Shown here piece after piece: positions 1-11,577 of a stretch of DNA of 64,000 bases. The first letter of the stretch is position 1; each line of letters opens with the position of its first letter. The notes beneath the pieces are model-generated. The model did not search any database. It was not told the origin of the DNA and was given only the letters and a program-made list of their open reading frames with translations. The translations under genes were made by a program, and so were the position numbers. The stretch covers positions 1 to 64,000 of the forward strand of contig JASBNA010000051.1 of the NCBI GenBank assembly GCA_038087015.1, written 5' to 3'. The DNA comes from Cerrena zonata (taxonomy: Eukaryota; Basidiomycota; Agaricomycetes; Polyporales; Cerrenaceae).

Positions 1-2794
1 ACCTGGTGCTACATCAACCTCCATCAGGGCTTCTACCTCTGTGACAGTAGAGTCTGCCGAACTGGTCAGCAACTGCTATTCCGATAAAGAAAGAGAGATT
101 CATACAATGTTCATTTGCGACTAACTCCATCTTCTGAGTTGCATGCCTGGTCCTCTTCGGTGGCACAATTGGCTCTGGTTCCTCGTCATCGACCGTCTCT
201 ACACCAGCATTATCAGCCATTTCGACATCAACATCTACCTCTATCGCGATGTCTTCTGGAATATTGCCGCCCTTGGCATCAGCTTTGTTTCCCTCACCAT
301 TCAACTCATCTTCTGACTCAATTTGTGCTTTGCTCGTGGCCTTCTTCTTTTTCTTCTTTGGATCTGACAAGGGGAGGCTCTCCAGAGACTCCTCCTCCTC
401 CTCAGATAGCCGAATGGTAGGAACGTAGTGTGTCCAGTTGAGGCCTGCCCAATCAAGAATGTCATCTTGACCAAGGAAATCGGATTTCACCCATGCGGTG
501 GGTATGAAGGGCAACCGCTCACATTTGCTGTAGTAGATATCGAGTGATTCTGCAAGACCTTCTGGGAGGGGGCTACAAGGATGCCACATTGCAGTCGGAA
601 ATGGCTCTGATCTGTGGGTCTTCAAATGTTCTTTTCTCTTGTCGTAGAGGGTCGCGAGGTAGTCGTAGGGTATGCCGTAGTATCATTCCTGCCAATTTGA
701 CTCCAATGTGCTCTCCCATCTTTTTCTGTTCTCCTTTCGTAACTTCATGATGCCCTTGTTTGAATACACAGAAAACCCCCGACTGAAGCTACCGCAAGGT
801 AGTTGTGGGTGAAAGTTTACGGAAGGAAGTGGTAGAGGCATCAAAAACAGTCCCTCTTGGCGAACGAAAGCATGTATCTGACACATGAAGAAGCATTTTC
901 CCTCTAGCTCAGCAAATGGCGAATGAAGGCTATGACCAGCGACTACGGGAATGGTGCTGCACCCGAGACCAGCATCTGAGCATGTGATGCAAGATGATTG
1001 CACATCATAGGCAACCATGCATGGTGTCTTTCAAAAGACGCAATGTGCGCAAGCCACGATCTATTATGTGATGTGTTAGTACATGGCTCACATGTTTCAC
1101 GAACAGGCACGAACCGCCTCTTGCATCCCTCCAACACGCTTTTCATGGGTGAACTGCTCCTCAGTCCATGCGCCATCTGGAATCTTCAGTGCTTTCTCAT
1201 CCCATAGGGCCATCTTCTCAGATTGATAATACCCTTCGGTCTTCTTTTTCTTCGCTTTGGTCTTCACCTTGCTCGCACGATTTGCTGAAGGTTTCTTCGA
1301 GTGAGTCACTGAAGTACTTGTGGTACGAGTACTTGCCGGTTGCTTGCCCTGGACACCTTTCCCCTTGTCAACTGTCGCCGTGACCTCGTCCTCATCCTCA
1401 TTGTCATCCTCGTCCTCATCATCCTCGTTCTCCTTGTCATCCTCGTCGCCTGATGTGGACTGGTCATCGTGGTCTTTCGGCTCTTTCTTGATGGGAACAC
1501 TAGATGCCACGTAGTCGTCGTCATCCTCGTCAGTAGAAATCAGGTTGATTACGTCCTGATATCTCTTTTGCTGTTTTGGCTGACGGCGAGAATTCTTAAC
1601 GTCGGTCGCAGCTTCATCACTGGAGCTCTCCAACGATGATGATGGTTGGTCTCGCTTGCGACCGGGTCGAAGAGGGGAGACAGTTTGCTTTGCTCCAGTA
1701 GCGGAGGTAGCAGCTTTACTTGGGGGCGCATCTTCCATGGAGTCACTATTGACATCAAGCTGTATATCGTGGCCTGCAGCAGTCCGTACCACGGGAACCA
1801 CAACCTCAACGACTGGAAATACCGGGACCTTTGGAGGACACATGACAGGCTCTGGTGGCTTGGTGCCTGTTGTCATCCACCGCTCGCCAGTCTCACGATC
1901 GGTCATTTGCATAGGCGATGCTCCTCGAACTGCAAGGTCTGGATTTGTGTAGTTAATATACCAATATATATGGACATAATAGACTGGGAACTCATGAGCA
2001 TTCGGTTCATGTTTTGTATCAGAATTGAGTCATCCGATATAGCGAGTGAGGTCTAAAAACACAGTGGGATGTCCTTCACTCATCTTGACATTTATCTTAT
2101 CCACTTCGTCCTCGTTATCAGCGGGATGTTGGTGATGGCATGGGTTTATTTGAACTTACATGTGTTTGTGGCCCATGAGTCATCCAACTTCGCGATCTGA
2201 GTACCGTCAAGGACAGCCTCAATATCACGGAGTGTATACTGCTTCGTGTCCGGACGTGTCTCATCCCAATACAAGATTTCCCAAAGGTCGAATGGGACAC
2301 CAGTCGTGATGAACCGATTATAGCACTCATGGAAGCGATGCACTATAGCAGTGACCTTCCATATACCTTTCCCCTTTGGCCATGTAGGTCGACCTTCATA
2401 AGCCATATCCTGGTCCATATAGTCAGTGACCGTTTGTATTTGCAGCGCACTGCAACCTGAGACTGGCGACTCGTGACTCGCGACTCGCAAACAGTTCACT
2501 TACATATAGCCCCTTCATACCAGCGACCCATAATGACCATTCGTGAGGTCGCAGTCCCTTTGGACATAAGTACACCGCCTCACGAAGCTGAAAAGTGAGC
2601 TTGAACATTGGTTTCTCACTCTCCATTGGCTCCTTGCCAGTTAATGTCCTGCCCTGGGTAAGGTATCTGTACTGTAAAAAAGCCATGGCAGGCCATGAAT
2701 CGTGAGGGGGATGAGAGTAACAATGTGGTTGATGATATCTTGCGCTGGTTGTAAGCGCAATCAGATAAGAGTTATCGTGGGATATTAGAGACAT
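1..2794 (-). CDS. Unrecognised spliced gene, 3' end outside the window
   Basis: I do not recognise this family. The proposed ATG is at 2794-2792. Exon 1 (2794-2521) and exon 2 (2456-2160) join in phase across a 64-nt GTATGA...CTCAG intron, and the next donor is GTAAGT. Two large later pieces stay open: about 1950-1130, rich in Ser, Asp, Glu and Lys with long acidic runs, and about 625-106, which has a Lys run and a Glu run. A 52-nt intron (105-54) with a CTGAC branch point then leads into a frame still open at base 1, so the gene leaves the window. The N-terminal part looks globular and Trp-rich; the rest looks disordered. No catalytic motif was seen. It starts 43 bp from the divergent gene at 2838. 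Exons between 1130 and 625 are uncertain. Confidence 0.5.
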
Positions 2795-2837
2795 GTACTC
2801 TTATTGAGACATATCCCGTTTGTTCTCTCTTTATACC

Positions 2838-3752
2838 ATGCCTCCAAAACCACAATCCTCAGCTGCGACCCAAGTTGCCAGGGGCAGGGGCGGGAGAAAG
2901 AAGCATTCCCCTACATCTGCGGTCGTAACTGATGTGCTTGCTGTTGATGAGCAGGAGGTATGTATGCTGTTTAACCTCTCGCTCACTCACACTAACGCGT
3001 TCGCTTTCCTTTCCTGAATAAGACTGCTACAGAGCAGGTAACTGTTGTACTTTCAGCTCAAGAGGCAGAGACCTCCAATGCAGGTATGTGACTTTATGCT
3101 GCCTTCCGTTACTTGTCCCAATGAGACAAGGTACTGTAGGCTCTACGAAACATCCACTATCCGACCACTCAAGTCCCGACCGGCCATTGAAAGTAAGCAT
3201 GTTATTTTGTCTAGATCCATTGCGCTAAGATTGAATCTTTCTGCTCTAGACTTCACGAACCATTGAGTTGCAATCTATAGAGCCACTTGGTCTTCAATTG
3301 ACGAGTGCATTTGTTGTCGACCCGATGGCAATGGCCGACTCATCTGGTGACGATTCAAATAATTCTGATGATGGATCAATCTTGGCTCCGCTTCGGGCTG
3401 TGCCATCATCATCATTGCCCAAGCAATCTAATCCTGAGGTTCCTGGGGATATTGCCCCCCTCCTGCGGTGGCGACAGTATTTGAATCTACATTGTCTCCA
3501 TCTACAGAGGCAATATGACCTCCTTCTTCTTCCCCTGCACGTCAACAAGCATTGAACGAGCCAACTGTAACACCTCTACCAGCATCGTCTCCACCAGTGT
3601 CATCATCAACACACCCCACAGGATTTTTGGCGGTGTACAATCAGGATATGGAGAGAAGATGCAATGAAATGTATCACGCCATGTCTGATGCACTCAGAAT
3701 TGGTGAGGCATTGGTTGAATGCCGTAGAGAGATCACAGCCTCTCGTTTTTAG
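2838..3752 (+). pseudogene. Small spliced gene of unknown function, C-terminal frame broken
   Basis: Four exons read in phase: 2838-2957, 3023-3083, 3131-3192 and 3250-3752. Their introns are GTATGT...AAG, GTATGT...AAG and GTAAGC...TAG. The product begins MPPKPQSS, is basic and Gly/Arg-rich near residue 20, and is Ser/Pro/Asp-rich later. In the last exon the frame moves at a six-C run (3455-3460). The downstream frame carries one TGA (3516-3518) and then stays open to 3752, ending in a compact, more ordered C-terminus with the motif NQDMERRCNEMYHAM. So the gene has one indel and one nonsense codon, or the six-C run is a sequencing error. It is divergent from the gene ending at 2794, with a 43-bp gap. 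Function unknown. Confidence 0.45.
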
Positions 3753-4270
3753 TTTCAATGCTTTACTACATCATTTTGCATGTTTTTAACATAGTTTATT
3801 TGCCTATCTGAATTTATTTTTGTCGCAATGTGCAATATGATCTCCCCTGTTACGTATCCTTCTGTGAATTCATGTTTCGGTGGAGTCACATGCTGGAGTA
3901 GCATGCAACAAGTCGCGATTGCAATTACAGTCGCGGTCAACATATATGAAAGGTTTGAGTTGCGACTTCTCAAAGTAGTTTCCCCATATGAGTGAGCGTA
4001 TAGTATACCGTAATGAGTTTTGAAATGTTTTCAATCACAATTTTGAGTGGCTTGACATATGTCCTCCTCGACCTTCCAAAATACATAAGTTCCGTTTTGT
4101 GCTCTAATATGAGTTTCCAGCATATACGAGCTGTTTTGACAAACTTTGTAAAATTTTGAGAAAATGATATTCCAAGTGTATATACATACACTCACAATGC
4201 GATACAGTATACATAAATAAATATCGGAAAAACGAAAGAAAAAGAAAAACCAAACCCCAATTTAGCCCCT
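3753..4270. other. AT-rich gap without a gene
   Basis: AT-rich sequence between the small gene and the palindromic repeat cluster. No coding frame, RNA gene or repeat was recognised. Confidence 0.5.
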
Positions 4271-4560
4271 TATGATCAACCACTCACCATGGCCAAAGGA
4301 GTCCCCTGAGGTCAGGGAACTCCCTTGTGAACGATAGTCAATCATGATCAAGAGAGTCCCCTGAGCTCAGGGGACTTCCTTGAGCACAACTGACTATTAT
4401 ACCTACCACGACCAAAGGAGTTCCCTGACCCAGAGCATACCTGGCCAGGGAAGTCCCCTGGCATACCACGATGCTCAAGTGACTCCCCTGGCCCGTTCAG
4501 AATGGGTTTTCAGTGGTGTCCTGGGGAGTCCCCTGAGTACATTTGCAATGGGTTTTCGGT
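4271..4560. repeat. Cluster of imperfect GTCCCCTGAG / CTCAGGGGAC repeats
   Basis: At least five imperfect copies of a GTCCCCTGAG-like unit, in both orientations, are spaced 30-80 nt apart (near 4300, 4356, 4411, 4455 and 4535). They are often preceded by CCAAAGGAG or CAAGAGAG. The arrangement resembles the subterminal transposase-binding repeats of a DNA transposon. A hAT transposase fragment follows directly, so this may be the remnant end of that element. Confidence 0.5.
4356..4375. repeat. Perfect 20-bp palindrome
   Basis: GTCCCCTGAGCTCAGGGGAC is a perfect inverted repeat with no spacer. It is the best preserved unit of the surrounding repeat cluster. Confidence 0.8.
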
Positions 4561-4860
4561 GGTTCACCCGGCCCTTTCCAATCGTGACCTAAGGACTGAA
4601 GGCACTGGATCTTGTTGGCTTTCAACATGTTCCTGGGCAGCACACAGGAGAGCATCTAGCTCAGGCTCTCCTCCATATCACTGACCGCCTGGGTATCACA
4701 GAGAAGGTATGAGTATGCTATTATGGTACAAAAGATAGTATCATTGACATCGTTCTAGATCGGGTGGATTACCATGGATAACGCTGTCATGCGTAGAAAC
4801 TGTTTCACCAGTTTTACTACACATTTGACATGGATTCATACATTCTTGTTAGCATGCAAC
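4561..4860 (+). pseudogene. hAT transposase fragment
   Basis: A short coding relic of the hAT RNase H-like core. The first piece, about 4608-4706, reads as a 'HTGEHLAQ...HITDRLGITEK' segment. A 52-nt GTATGA...TCTAG intron (4707-4758) follows, and then GWITMDNA, the hAT second-aspartate region, before the similarity fades near 4840. In fungal hAT transposases these segments are adjacent and followed by SNND, which is changed here. No start, hATC domain or stop is present, so this is a truncated element. It differs from the hAT transposase at 11.6-14.6 kb. Confidence 0.6.
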
Positions 4861-4869
4861 ATGCTCTAC

Positions 4870-6282
4870 AACATAGGATTGTAAGACTTACCCTCTTATG
4901 ATTTATGGTATAGGCATTTGTATACTACCTTGCCCCTCTATTCCCTGATCCTAGGACTGTTAATGCATAACATGCACTGTATTGATCATCGCTTAGTGAT
5001 ACATGCCCATACTACTAATCCACACTGGTAACTGCTAGCAGCGACAAAGCGGATTGGTAATGAAAGTGCATTATTAAGCCTCTGATTGATAATCAGTGAG
5101 GCTACAACACCCTTGGTCCCTCAAGACTTGCCTTACAAAGCACCTACAATACTCTCGGCACAGCTTATTAAGCTCCCCAAGTGGCTTACAAAGCATTGGT
5201 ATGGATTATGAATCATCTCTAATCCTCCCTCAAGCCTACCAATCTGCTTACTAATCCCACTCAACTACTTGTTAAGCACTTAGCAAGCCTCAATCCTATT
5301 GGTCCACAAGACAACCCACTTACAAACACTCCTCAAGATCGATTATGAAGGATTCCCTGGCCTAGGAAGGATTGGTAATCTGTAGGAAGTTGGTTGAGAG
5401 TGGAGCAATATGATTGGTCAAGTAGATAGTTGCACCCCAAGTCACAGATCGTTTCACGTCCTATATCTGCTACAGTCTACACGAGACTTGCACAGATCCC
5501 CCCCCCAGAACACTGCTTACTCTGACATCGTTGCTAGTATCTCTGAATCCTACGATTGTGATTCAGGATACATCTCTATCTCTCTGATTCCTTATCTGCA
5601 GTTGCTAAGCAAACGGCTTAGTATTGTAGATCCCAGTCCAGAATTCACCTATCTTCTTTTATTTCCAGACTTTGTTCAACTCAAGGTTGAACCTTTGTGT
5701 GCTACTACTTTTGTGTAGTCTCCGCAAGACTACACTTAGTGCTGTTTCATCACCCATCCACATCCACATCCACATCTCTATCTTAGGAACTTCCATTCCT
5801 AAGATCAACTTGGTTGTTTGTATTGTACTTTGAACCTCAAATGTACTTTCTTACTTCCTTTACTCCTCCCTCTTTGGCACTTTGTCATTGAACAAGGTAC
5901 CTTTGATCAGTTACATTCTCCCCACACCCGAACGACAAGGGATATCCAGTATAAAGACTTACCTGAGACTCTCTTGAATCGTATCTTGGCTTTTAGTGTT
6001 GCAGTCTATTGATTGTAAATCCCCACACTAATTAGCCTTTATCTGATTATGACTGACATCAGTGGAGCCCACTGCGAGGGGTGGAGTGTATACTGAATAC
6101 TTTGTCTGTATTCCAGTCTCATGACAGTGCCTGAAGAGGAGGTACCATCATCTACTGGAACCAGTCTTATGTTTTCGGTCTCAAGTCTATCCAACGATAT
6201 GAATCTCTAAAATCACACGAATCCATCTCTACCACATTCTCCACCTATCCACACATCTCCCCCAATTCCAGCTCTACCCACA
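4870..6282. other. Leader of the gag-protease element, candidate 5' LTR
   Basis: No open frame of note. The stretch contains CATCCA repeats near 5755-5775 and pyrimidine-rich sequence before the gag start. A plausible LTR end with adjacent primer-binding site lies near 6050-6080 (CTGACATCA followed by GTGGAGCCCACTGCGAG). No second LTR copy was found 3' of the element, so the LTR call rests on position only. Confidence 0.3.
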
Positions 6283-9200
6283 ATGGCAGCCTTTAACCGA
6301 GGAGCCATTCACTTCCCCTTGCCAGGTTCAAGACCAGCTCCTAGGACCTTCAAGGGAAAGTACAACGACATCAAGCCCTTTATCGATCATTACGAACATT
6401 TATGTGCACAATTCTATGTCACAAACCACCGCGAACGACTCGATAACATTGGCCAATACTGTACCCATTCTACTCGCGAATTCATGGAAGCTCTTGATAG
6501 CTTTCATGAAGGAGATTGGGATCAATTTGTCCTAGATCTTCTTGAATACTATGATGCTGAACGAGATGAGAAACACTATACATGGCGAGACGTCGAAGCG
6601 TATGCAAAGAAGCATGGTCGTACCCTCCAAAAGGTTAATTTGGCTTACTGGAAAATATACAGCCGGGGATTTATCCGCATTGGTGGATGGCTTAGTTACC
6701 ATAATAAAATCTCTGACCGTGAGCAAGCCTTATACTTTTGGAAAGGTATTCCCAGGTCTTTTAGGCAAAAGCTAGAGTCTCAACTTATTGCGACTCATCC
6801 AGATCATGACATGGAAGAGCCTTTTGATATTGAAGATATCCAAAGAGCAGCCAAGTCATTGTTAAAGCGAAACCGTTTTGACTCTGACAAGTTATGGTCT
6901 GATGAGGAACCAGCTGATGACAGTGACATTGACTCTGGTTCTGATTCATCTTCAGATAGCAACACAGATTCAGAAGACTCTGATCCAGACTTTTCCCCCA
7001 AGGCCAAGATCAAGAAGAAGACCACTTGATTTCGCAAGTCAAGTCAATCTTCCAAGAAGAGTATGAAGAAAGCTCAGAATGACAACAAGATAGCACCTTC
7101 CACTCAGCGCCCTGCATCTCGTCTTGGAAACCAGAAGAATGACCAGGAGGTGGAAGAGATCATTGGAAAGCTCAATCATATGTCTCTTGAAGATCCTGCA
7201 TATGCTATCAATTACTTTCGAGCCTACCAGTTGAATCCGATCATTGCAGACATTGTTCGTAAGCCTATCAAATGTGTGCGAACTCCTAGACCACCCTCTC
7301 ATTTTATCCCACCTGGATCAGAACAAGGAGGCAGACCCAACCCAGGGCCTACTGGAGCTAATGCCTATCAACAAGGTCCAGGCTTTGGACTAAGACATTG
7401 CTTTGGATGTGGTGCTGATGGTCATACTATGGCATACTGCTCAGCTATAAATGATTTAGTGAAACAAGGCATCATCAAACGTGATGGCTTTGGTAAACTT
7501 GTCATGGCTGATGGTTCTAGGATTTATAGAATGCATGATGAAAGCTTTGCAGCTGCAGTCAAGCATACTCTCCCTGTCCAAACCAACTTTATTACTACTC
7601 AGAACTTTCACAATCAAGAGCACCTTCTTGATCCCTACGAATGTGACTTCTTGAGTGGTAATGAAAGCGACACTGGGAATGAGGAAATCTATATAGCCAC
7701 TCAATCCCAATACAACAAGGACAAGCAAAAGGATTATCAAGGAGTCTTTCCTCCTGCTACAAAGCAGCATGAGACCAAACACCCTTGATTTTCCCCTGCC
7801 GATTCTAGTCGAAAAGAGAATATCCCTATCACTTCTACTCGTCCAACTACCAGACAAGCACCTCATGTTGGATTACCACCACTTGAGAAAGATGGACCAC
7901 CTCCAAAGCCAAAACATCCTATCACAGTAGACCCACCTAGGTTTGACCCAAATGATAGTGATGCTTTCATGGAAGATGAAGCTATTTCTCCCAAGACTTC
8001 AATCTCTGCGAAGACCCTGCATAACGATAATGAAGACTCTCGAACCATCATCAAGCATATTCCTCGTAAATCCAAAGTTCAATCCCAAGTCGATCAGATG
8101 AATGTCTTAGGCAGAATCCTCAGCCAACCAGTCACGTTAGCTGTAGGAGAAGTCTTTGGGATCTCCAAAGAGCTCACTCATCACTTACAAGATGTGCTCA
8201 AGCCAAAGACTCAAGCCTCTGGACCCCCATCTAATCCCAAAGCTTCTACGACACCTCTGGCCAAAGTCAACAACATTGCCAATGATCCATTCGTAGCAAC
8301 AACATTTGTATCCAAGTCTAGAGGTACACTTATTAAGCTACGTATGGAGTGCGATGGGACACCAGTTCAAGCTATCATTGACACTGGCTCCCAACTCAAC
8401 ATTGCACACAAGCGAATCTGGAAGTCAGTACTTGGAAGACCTATTGATATGCACAAAGTTGTTAGCATGAGTGATGCTAATGGTGGCGAAAGCATGTTAA
8501 AAGGCTTAGTAGCCAATGTACCTTTGACTTGTGGAGGTGTTATGACCCACGCAAATGTCTATGTTGGTGACCAAGTACCCTTCAATTTGTTGCTCGTATG
8601 ACCCTGGCAAAGAGGTAACTTTGTTTCGATTGATGAATGAAGCGACAGAACTTACCTGCTCTTCAAGGACAAGAACCTAGATGTCCGTCATGAGGTTCTA
8701 GTCACTCCTGACAATACTCTATCATTAGTGGACAATGAGACCGCTGAGTTTATTGACTGAACTCACTGAGTCCATCCACAAGTTAACCATATCCAAACTG
8801 GAAATGTGTTAACGCCCAACATTGACAAGAGTACCAGTAATAACGAACGTACCGAGGAGACCGAAGACACAGCTATGGCAGATGAAGACACCAAGCCTGA
8901 GAGTTCACAACCCGAGAATGAACCGGTTGTATTACACAAGCAAAGACTCAAACGGACCATGGCCATGGCCGACATCAGTCATGAGGTCACACATGCTTCA
9001 AAGTCAGCAGCCAGATTGGGAAAGTCAATATATAAACATATTTCATTGAATAAACATACGGCCATGGTCGATTTGGAACATTCAATAAATAAATTATGTA
9101 TTGATTCTAGTCCTACTATGCTGCACACAACTGAGAACAAGCCTCCGGAATGTCGACGAGAAGCCTGTCTACCTAACGAGGCTGCCACCTCCTATCAACG

Positions 9201-10335
9201 TCCAGAATCCGAGACCGAGTCTCCCTATGCAATCCCCCGTCTTCATTCGACTTGTGTTGCCCTCCGGCATCCTAATATCATCCAGGATGATGAGTCTACA
9301 TGGCAAAACAGTCAGCAAGACATGACAAAGGACAAGAAATCGAAATCTCCAGACTTACCAAGACAAACAGTCCAGAATTTGATTTCCCCCCTATCAAGCA
9401 ATAGTGAGAATGCTTTCGATAACGCCTCTGACATATTGTCCACCAATGCCATCCATGACAAGACCCTATGGCTCAAGGGAGGATGTTCCAGCCTTCAAAA
9501 ATTTCCAATCTTCGACATAGAGGGAAACATTGAAGACAAACCTCAGGTTGGCACCTCAGACGCTGAAGATAATGAAGCGGCTTACCTATCTGCTGTTAGC
9601 ACTGATCTAGGAAACCTAGCTGCTCCTATGGTACCCTCGTTTTCCACACAAGTAGGCCAATCTAAGACTCGGAACCCCAAGGATCTTGCTCAGGAGGAAA
9701 CCAACGCTGGTTGTTCAGCATGCCACTACAAAACGATGCATCGACCAGTAGTTTGCTGCAGAAATATTACGAAGCTGCCGAGTTGGATTCCTAAGCAACA
9801 AGACCAAGAAGAAAGCAAAGGAAACCGGCAGAGCAGTCAGCAAACTAGCGGCAGTCATACGAGCCCGCAGAATGATACTCAAGAAGAATGACGAGTCCCC
9901 AAAGCTCAGAACCAGACGAGCAAGCCCCTAGCTATGGACCCAGTCGAGAATGAGACGACAAGCCGACAGTCGCAGAGCACTAGTGTACTGACCAAGTGGA
10001 AGTCTTCAAATTACGAAGACTTCAGGCATTGGAAGGGAAAACATGATGTACCTGAGATCTCGGCCTCAGGTCCACAGTCATATTTCCCTATCTTACCTGC
10101 TATCGTATTTGATAAGAGTACCCTAGCAGAAAAGAAGATAAGTACTGCTTCCCCTCGACTTACCAAGCCCAGGTTTTGCATTTTCCCCAAGGTTGCAATG
10201 CCTTCCTTCCTGTCCGCTATCTGCCTTCATTTAACTCGACGTACCTTCGCTCATCATGTTGACCATCAAAGAGAAGCTGCTATTCGACCTATTGGTATGA
10301 TTGTCCCCCCTGGTCCTGAGGGATTCCGTGCTGCT
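6283..10335 (+). pseudogene. Gag-protease polyprotein of a Ty3/gypsy-type retroelement, inactivated
   Basis: One frame runs from ATG 6283 to 10335 (1351 codons) and is broken only by TGA, at 7027, 7786, 8599, 8638, 8758, 8767 and 9889. The N-terminal 240 residues resemble a fungal gag. A zinc knuckle of the CX2CX4HX4C type (CFGCGADGHTMAYC) lies near 7402-7443. A retropepsin-like domain with an IIDTGSQ active site lies near 8370-8395. The TGA at 8599 stands where related proteins have Arg in a GRPWQRGN-like motif, and the TGA at 8638 where they have Arg after DE. A long Ser/Thr/Gln-rich tail of about 500 residues follows. No reverse transcriptase, RNase H or integrase was seen. The frame is ended at 10336 by the TAA of the inserted hAT terminus. 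Confidence 0.75.
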
Positions 10336-11314
10336 TAAAGCTCTGCATGAGTCTACCCACAGCTCTACTCAGACTCGACCTGTGGGTATTTCAAAGCTGG
10401 GCAGCACTACTCAGATCCGTATGGGTCAAGTCAGTTAATGACTCAAACCCACAAGTCCAAGTACCCACAAATTATCGAGTACCTATGAGTACTTACATCA
10501 AATACCCGTGGCTCCCAGTGGATCCATGAGTCTCATATAAACTCATAACCCATGAGTACTTTATATCAAAGAAGGTACTATATGTAGACAGATATGTTAC
10601 AAATCTTCCTCAGAGTCAGTGACCATCTCAGGAATGTCATCCTCAACCATTTCCTCTCCTTCTAAACTCTCAGAACTACCTCCTGCACTATTACCTAGTA
10701 CCTCAGTGTGACAAGCAGAAATATACATAGGGTCATGTAATAAATCTGTGATAGGCAGAACCATCCCAGGTAACCCATCATCAGATGAATGAGGCATAAG
10801 TGGTCTAAATAATACCTGAGAGATTATAAGCATGAGTACACTAAATCGAATATAAATAGTTAGAATAGTTACCGGCCACTCATGGCGAGCCAGAGAGAGG
10901 AGACGTTCAAGACATTCCCACACAGCTGGGCTCTCAAAGCAAAGACGCAGGCGATATGCATATTCCAGACATTGGCGCTCATTAGCATTCTCATTGCGCA
11001 TAAGGAACTCAATTAGAACTCCAATGCATTGAAGAATGCGCTGTTGGCGTCGCGCTACTTCAAAAGAGGACAGCCACCGTGTCGGTACCACTTGTAGATG
11101 ATCTGCAGGCATCTGGGAACTGTTATCATGAGTAAAGTCAACTGTATGAATTAGTATTGCAAAGAAACACTTACTTTGTATTGTGAATTTGTTTAGGCTA
11201 TTCGAGGTTATCCTTTCCAAGTCCTTGTGTGCTAGACGTACCAATTTCGACTGTACACTGGAGGGTTAGATGCTACACCAGAACAATTCGATGCTGGCAA
11301 TACATACATAGCGG
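10336..11314. repeat. Left arm of a 979-bp inverted duplication
   Basis: Reverse complement of 15175-16153 over the same length. Its outer end is TAAAGCTCTGCATGA, a hAT-like terminus, followed by subterminal repeats such as ACCCACAAGT and ACTCATGGGT. One difference from the other arm was noticed, a CGG to TGG change. The inner end abuts a second TAAAGCTCTGCATGA at 11315. Confidence 0.85.
10597..11244 (-). CDS. Unrecognised hAT-associated protein, left-arm copy
   Basis: A 215-codon frame that is the mirror copy of 15245-15892, with one residue difference (Arg here, Trp there, in the PT(R/W)WLSSFEV motif). It probably contains two short introns: a GTAAGT...AACAG interval of 55 nt and a GTAACT...TCTCAG interval of 57 nt. 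The C-terminus is highly acidic. The central block, with Arg-rich and Cys/Glu-rich helices, has no motif I recognise and is not the hATC dimerisation domain. It lacks the upstream part present next to the right-arm copy, so this copy is probably truncated. Confidence 0.4.
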   Translation of the reverse strand: MVRLAHKDLERITSNSLNKFTIQSKCFFAILIHTVDFTHDNSSQMPADHLQVVPTRWLSSFEVARRQQRILQCIGVLIEFLMRNENANERQCLEYAYRLRLCFESPAVWECLERLLSLARHEWPVTILTIYIRFSVLMLIISQVLFRPLMPHSSDDGLPGMVLPITDLLHDPMYISACHTEVLGNSAGGSSESLEGEEMVEDDIPEMVTDSEEDL

Positions 11315-11577
11315 TAAAGCTCTGCATGAATAGCAGATACTCATGGGTACTCACATATTGACCCATGACTTTACTCACAGGTAGTTGACCCACAGGTTCA
11401 GGTAATATAAGGGATCTGACCCATATGGATCCAATTCACGGTGATTGGTTCTATGGGTATACTCACAAGTACTCGCTAGGCCAAAGCTGAAAGAAATTTG
11501 AAAAAGATTGTAATTAATTATTCTGAGTCCGACTCATTTACATCAATATACATATTTGGAACTATAGTTTTTTTAGT

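Noticed and set aside
6283..9891. TGA read as a sense codon (Arg) in this genome
   Set aside because: TGA ends the DUF6532-like gene and the gene at 53266 in the expected place, and CpG decay explains the in-frame cases more simply.
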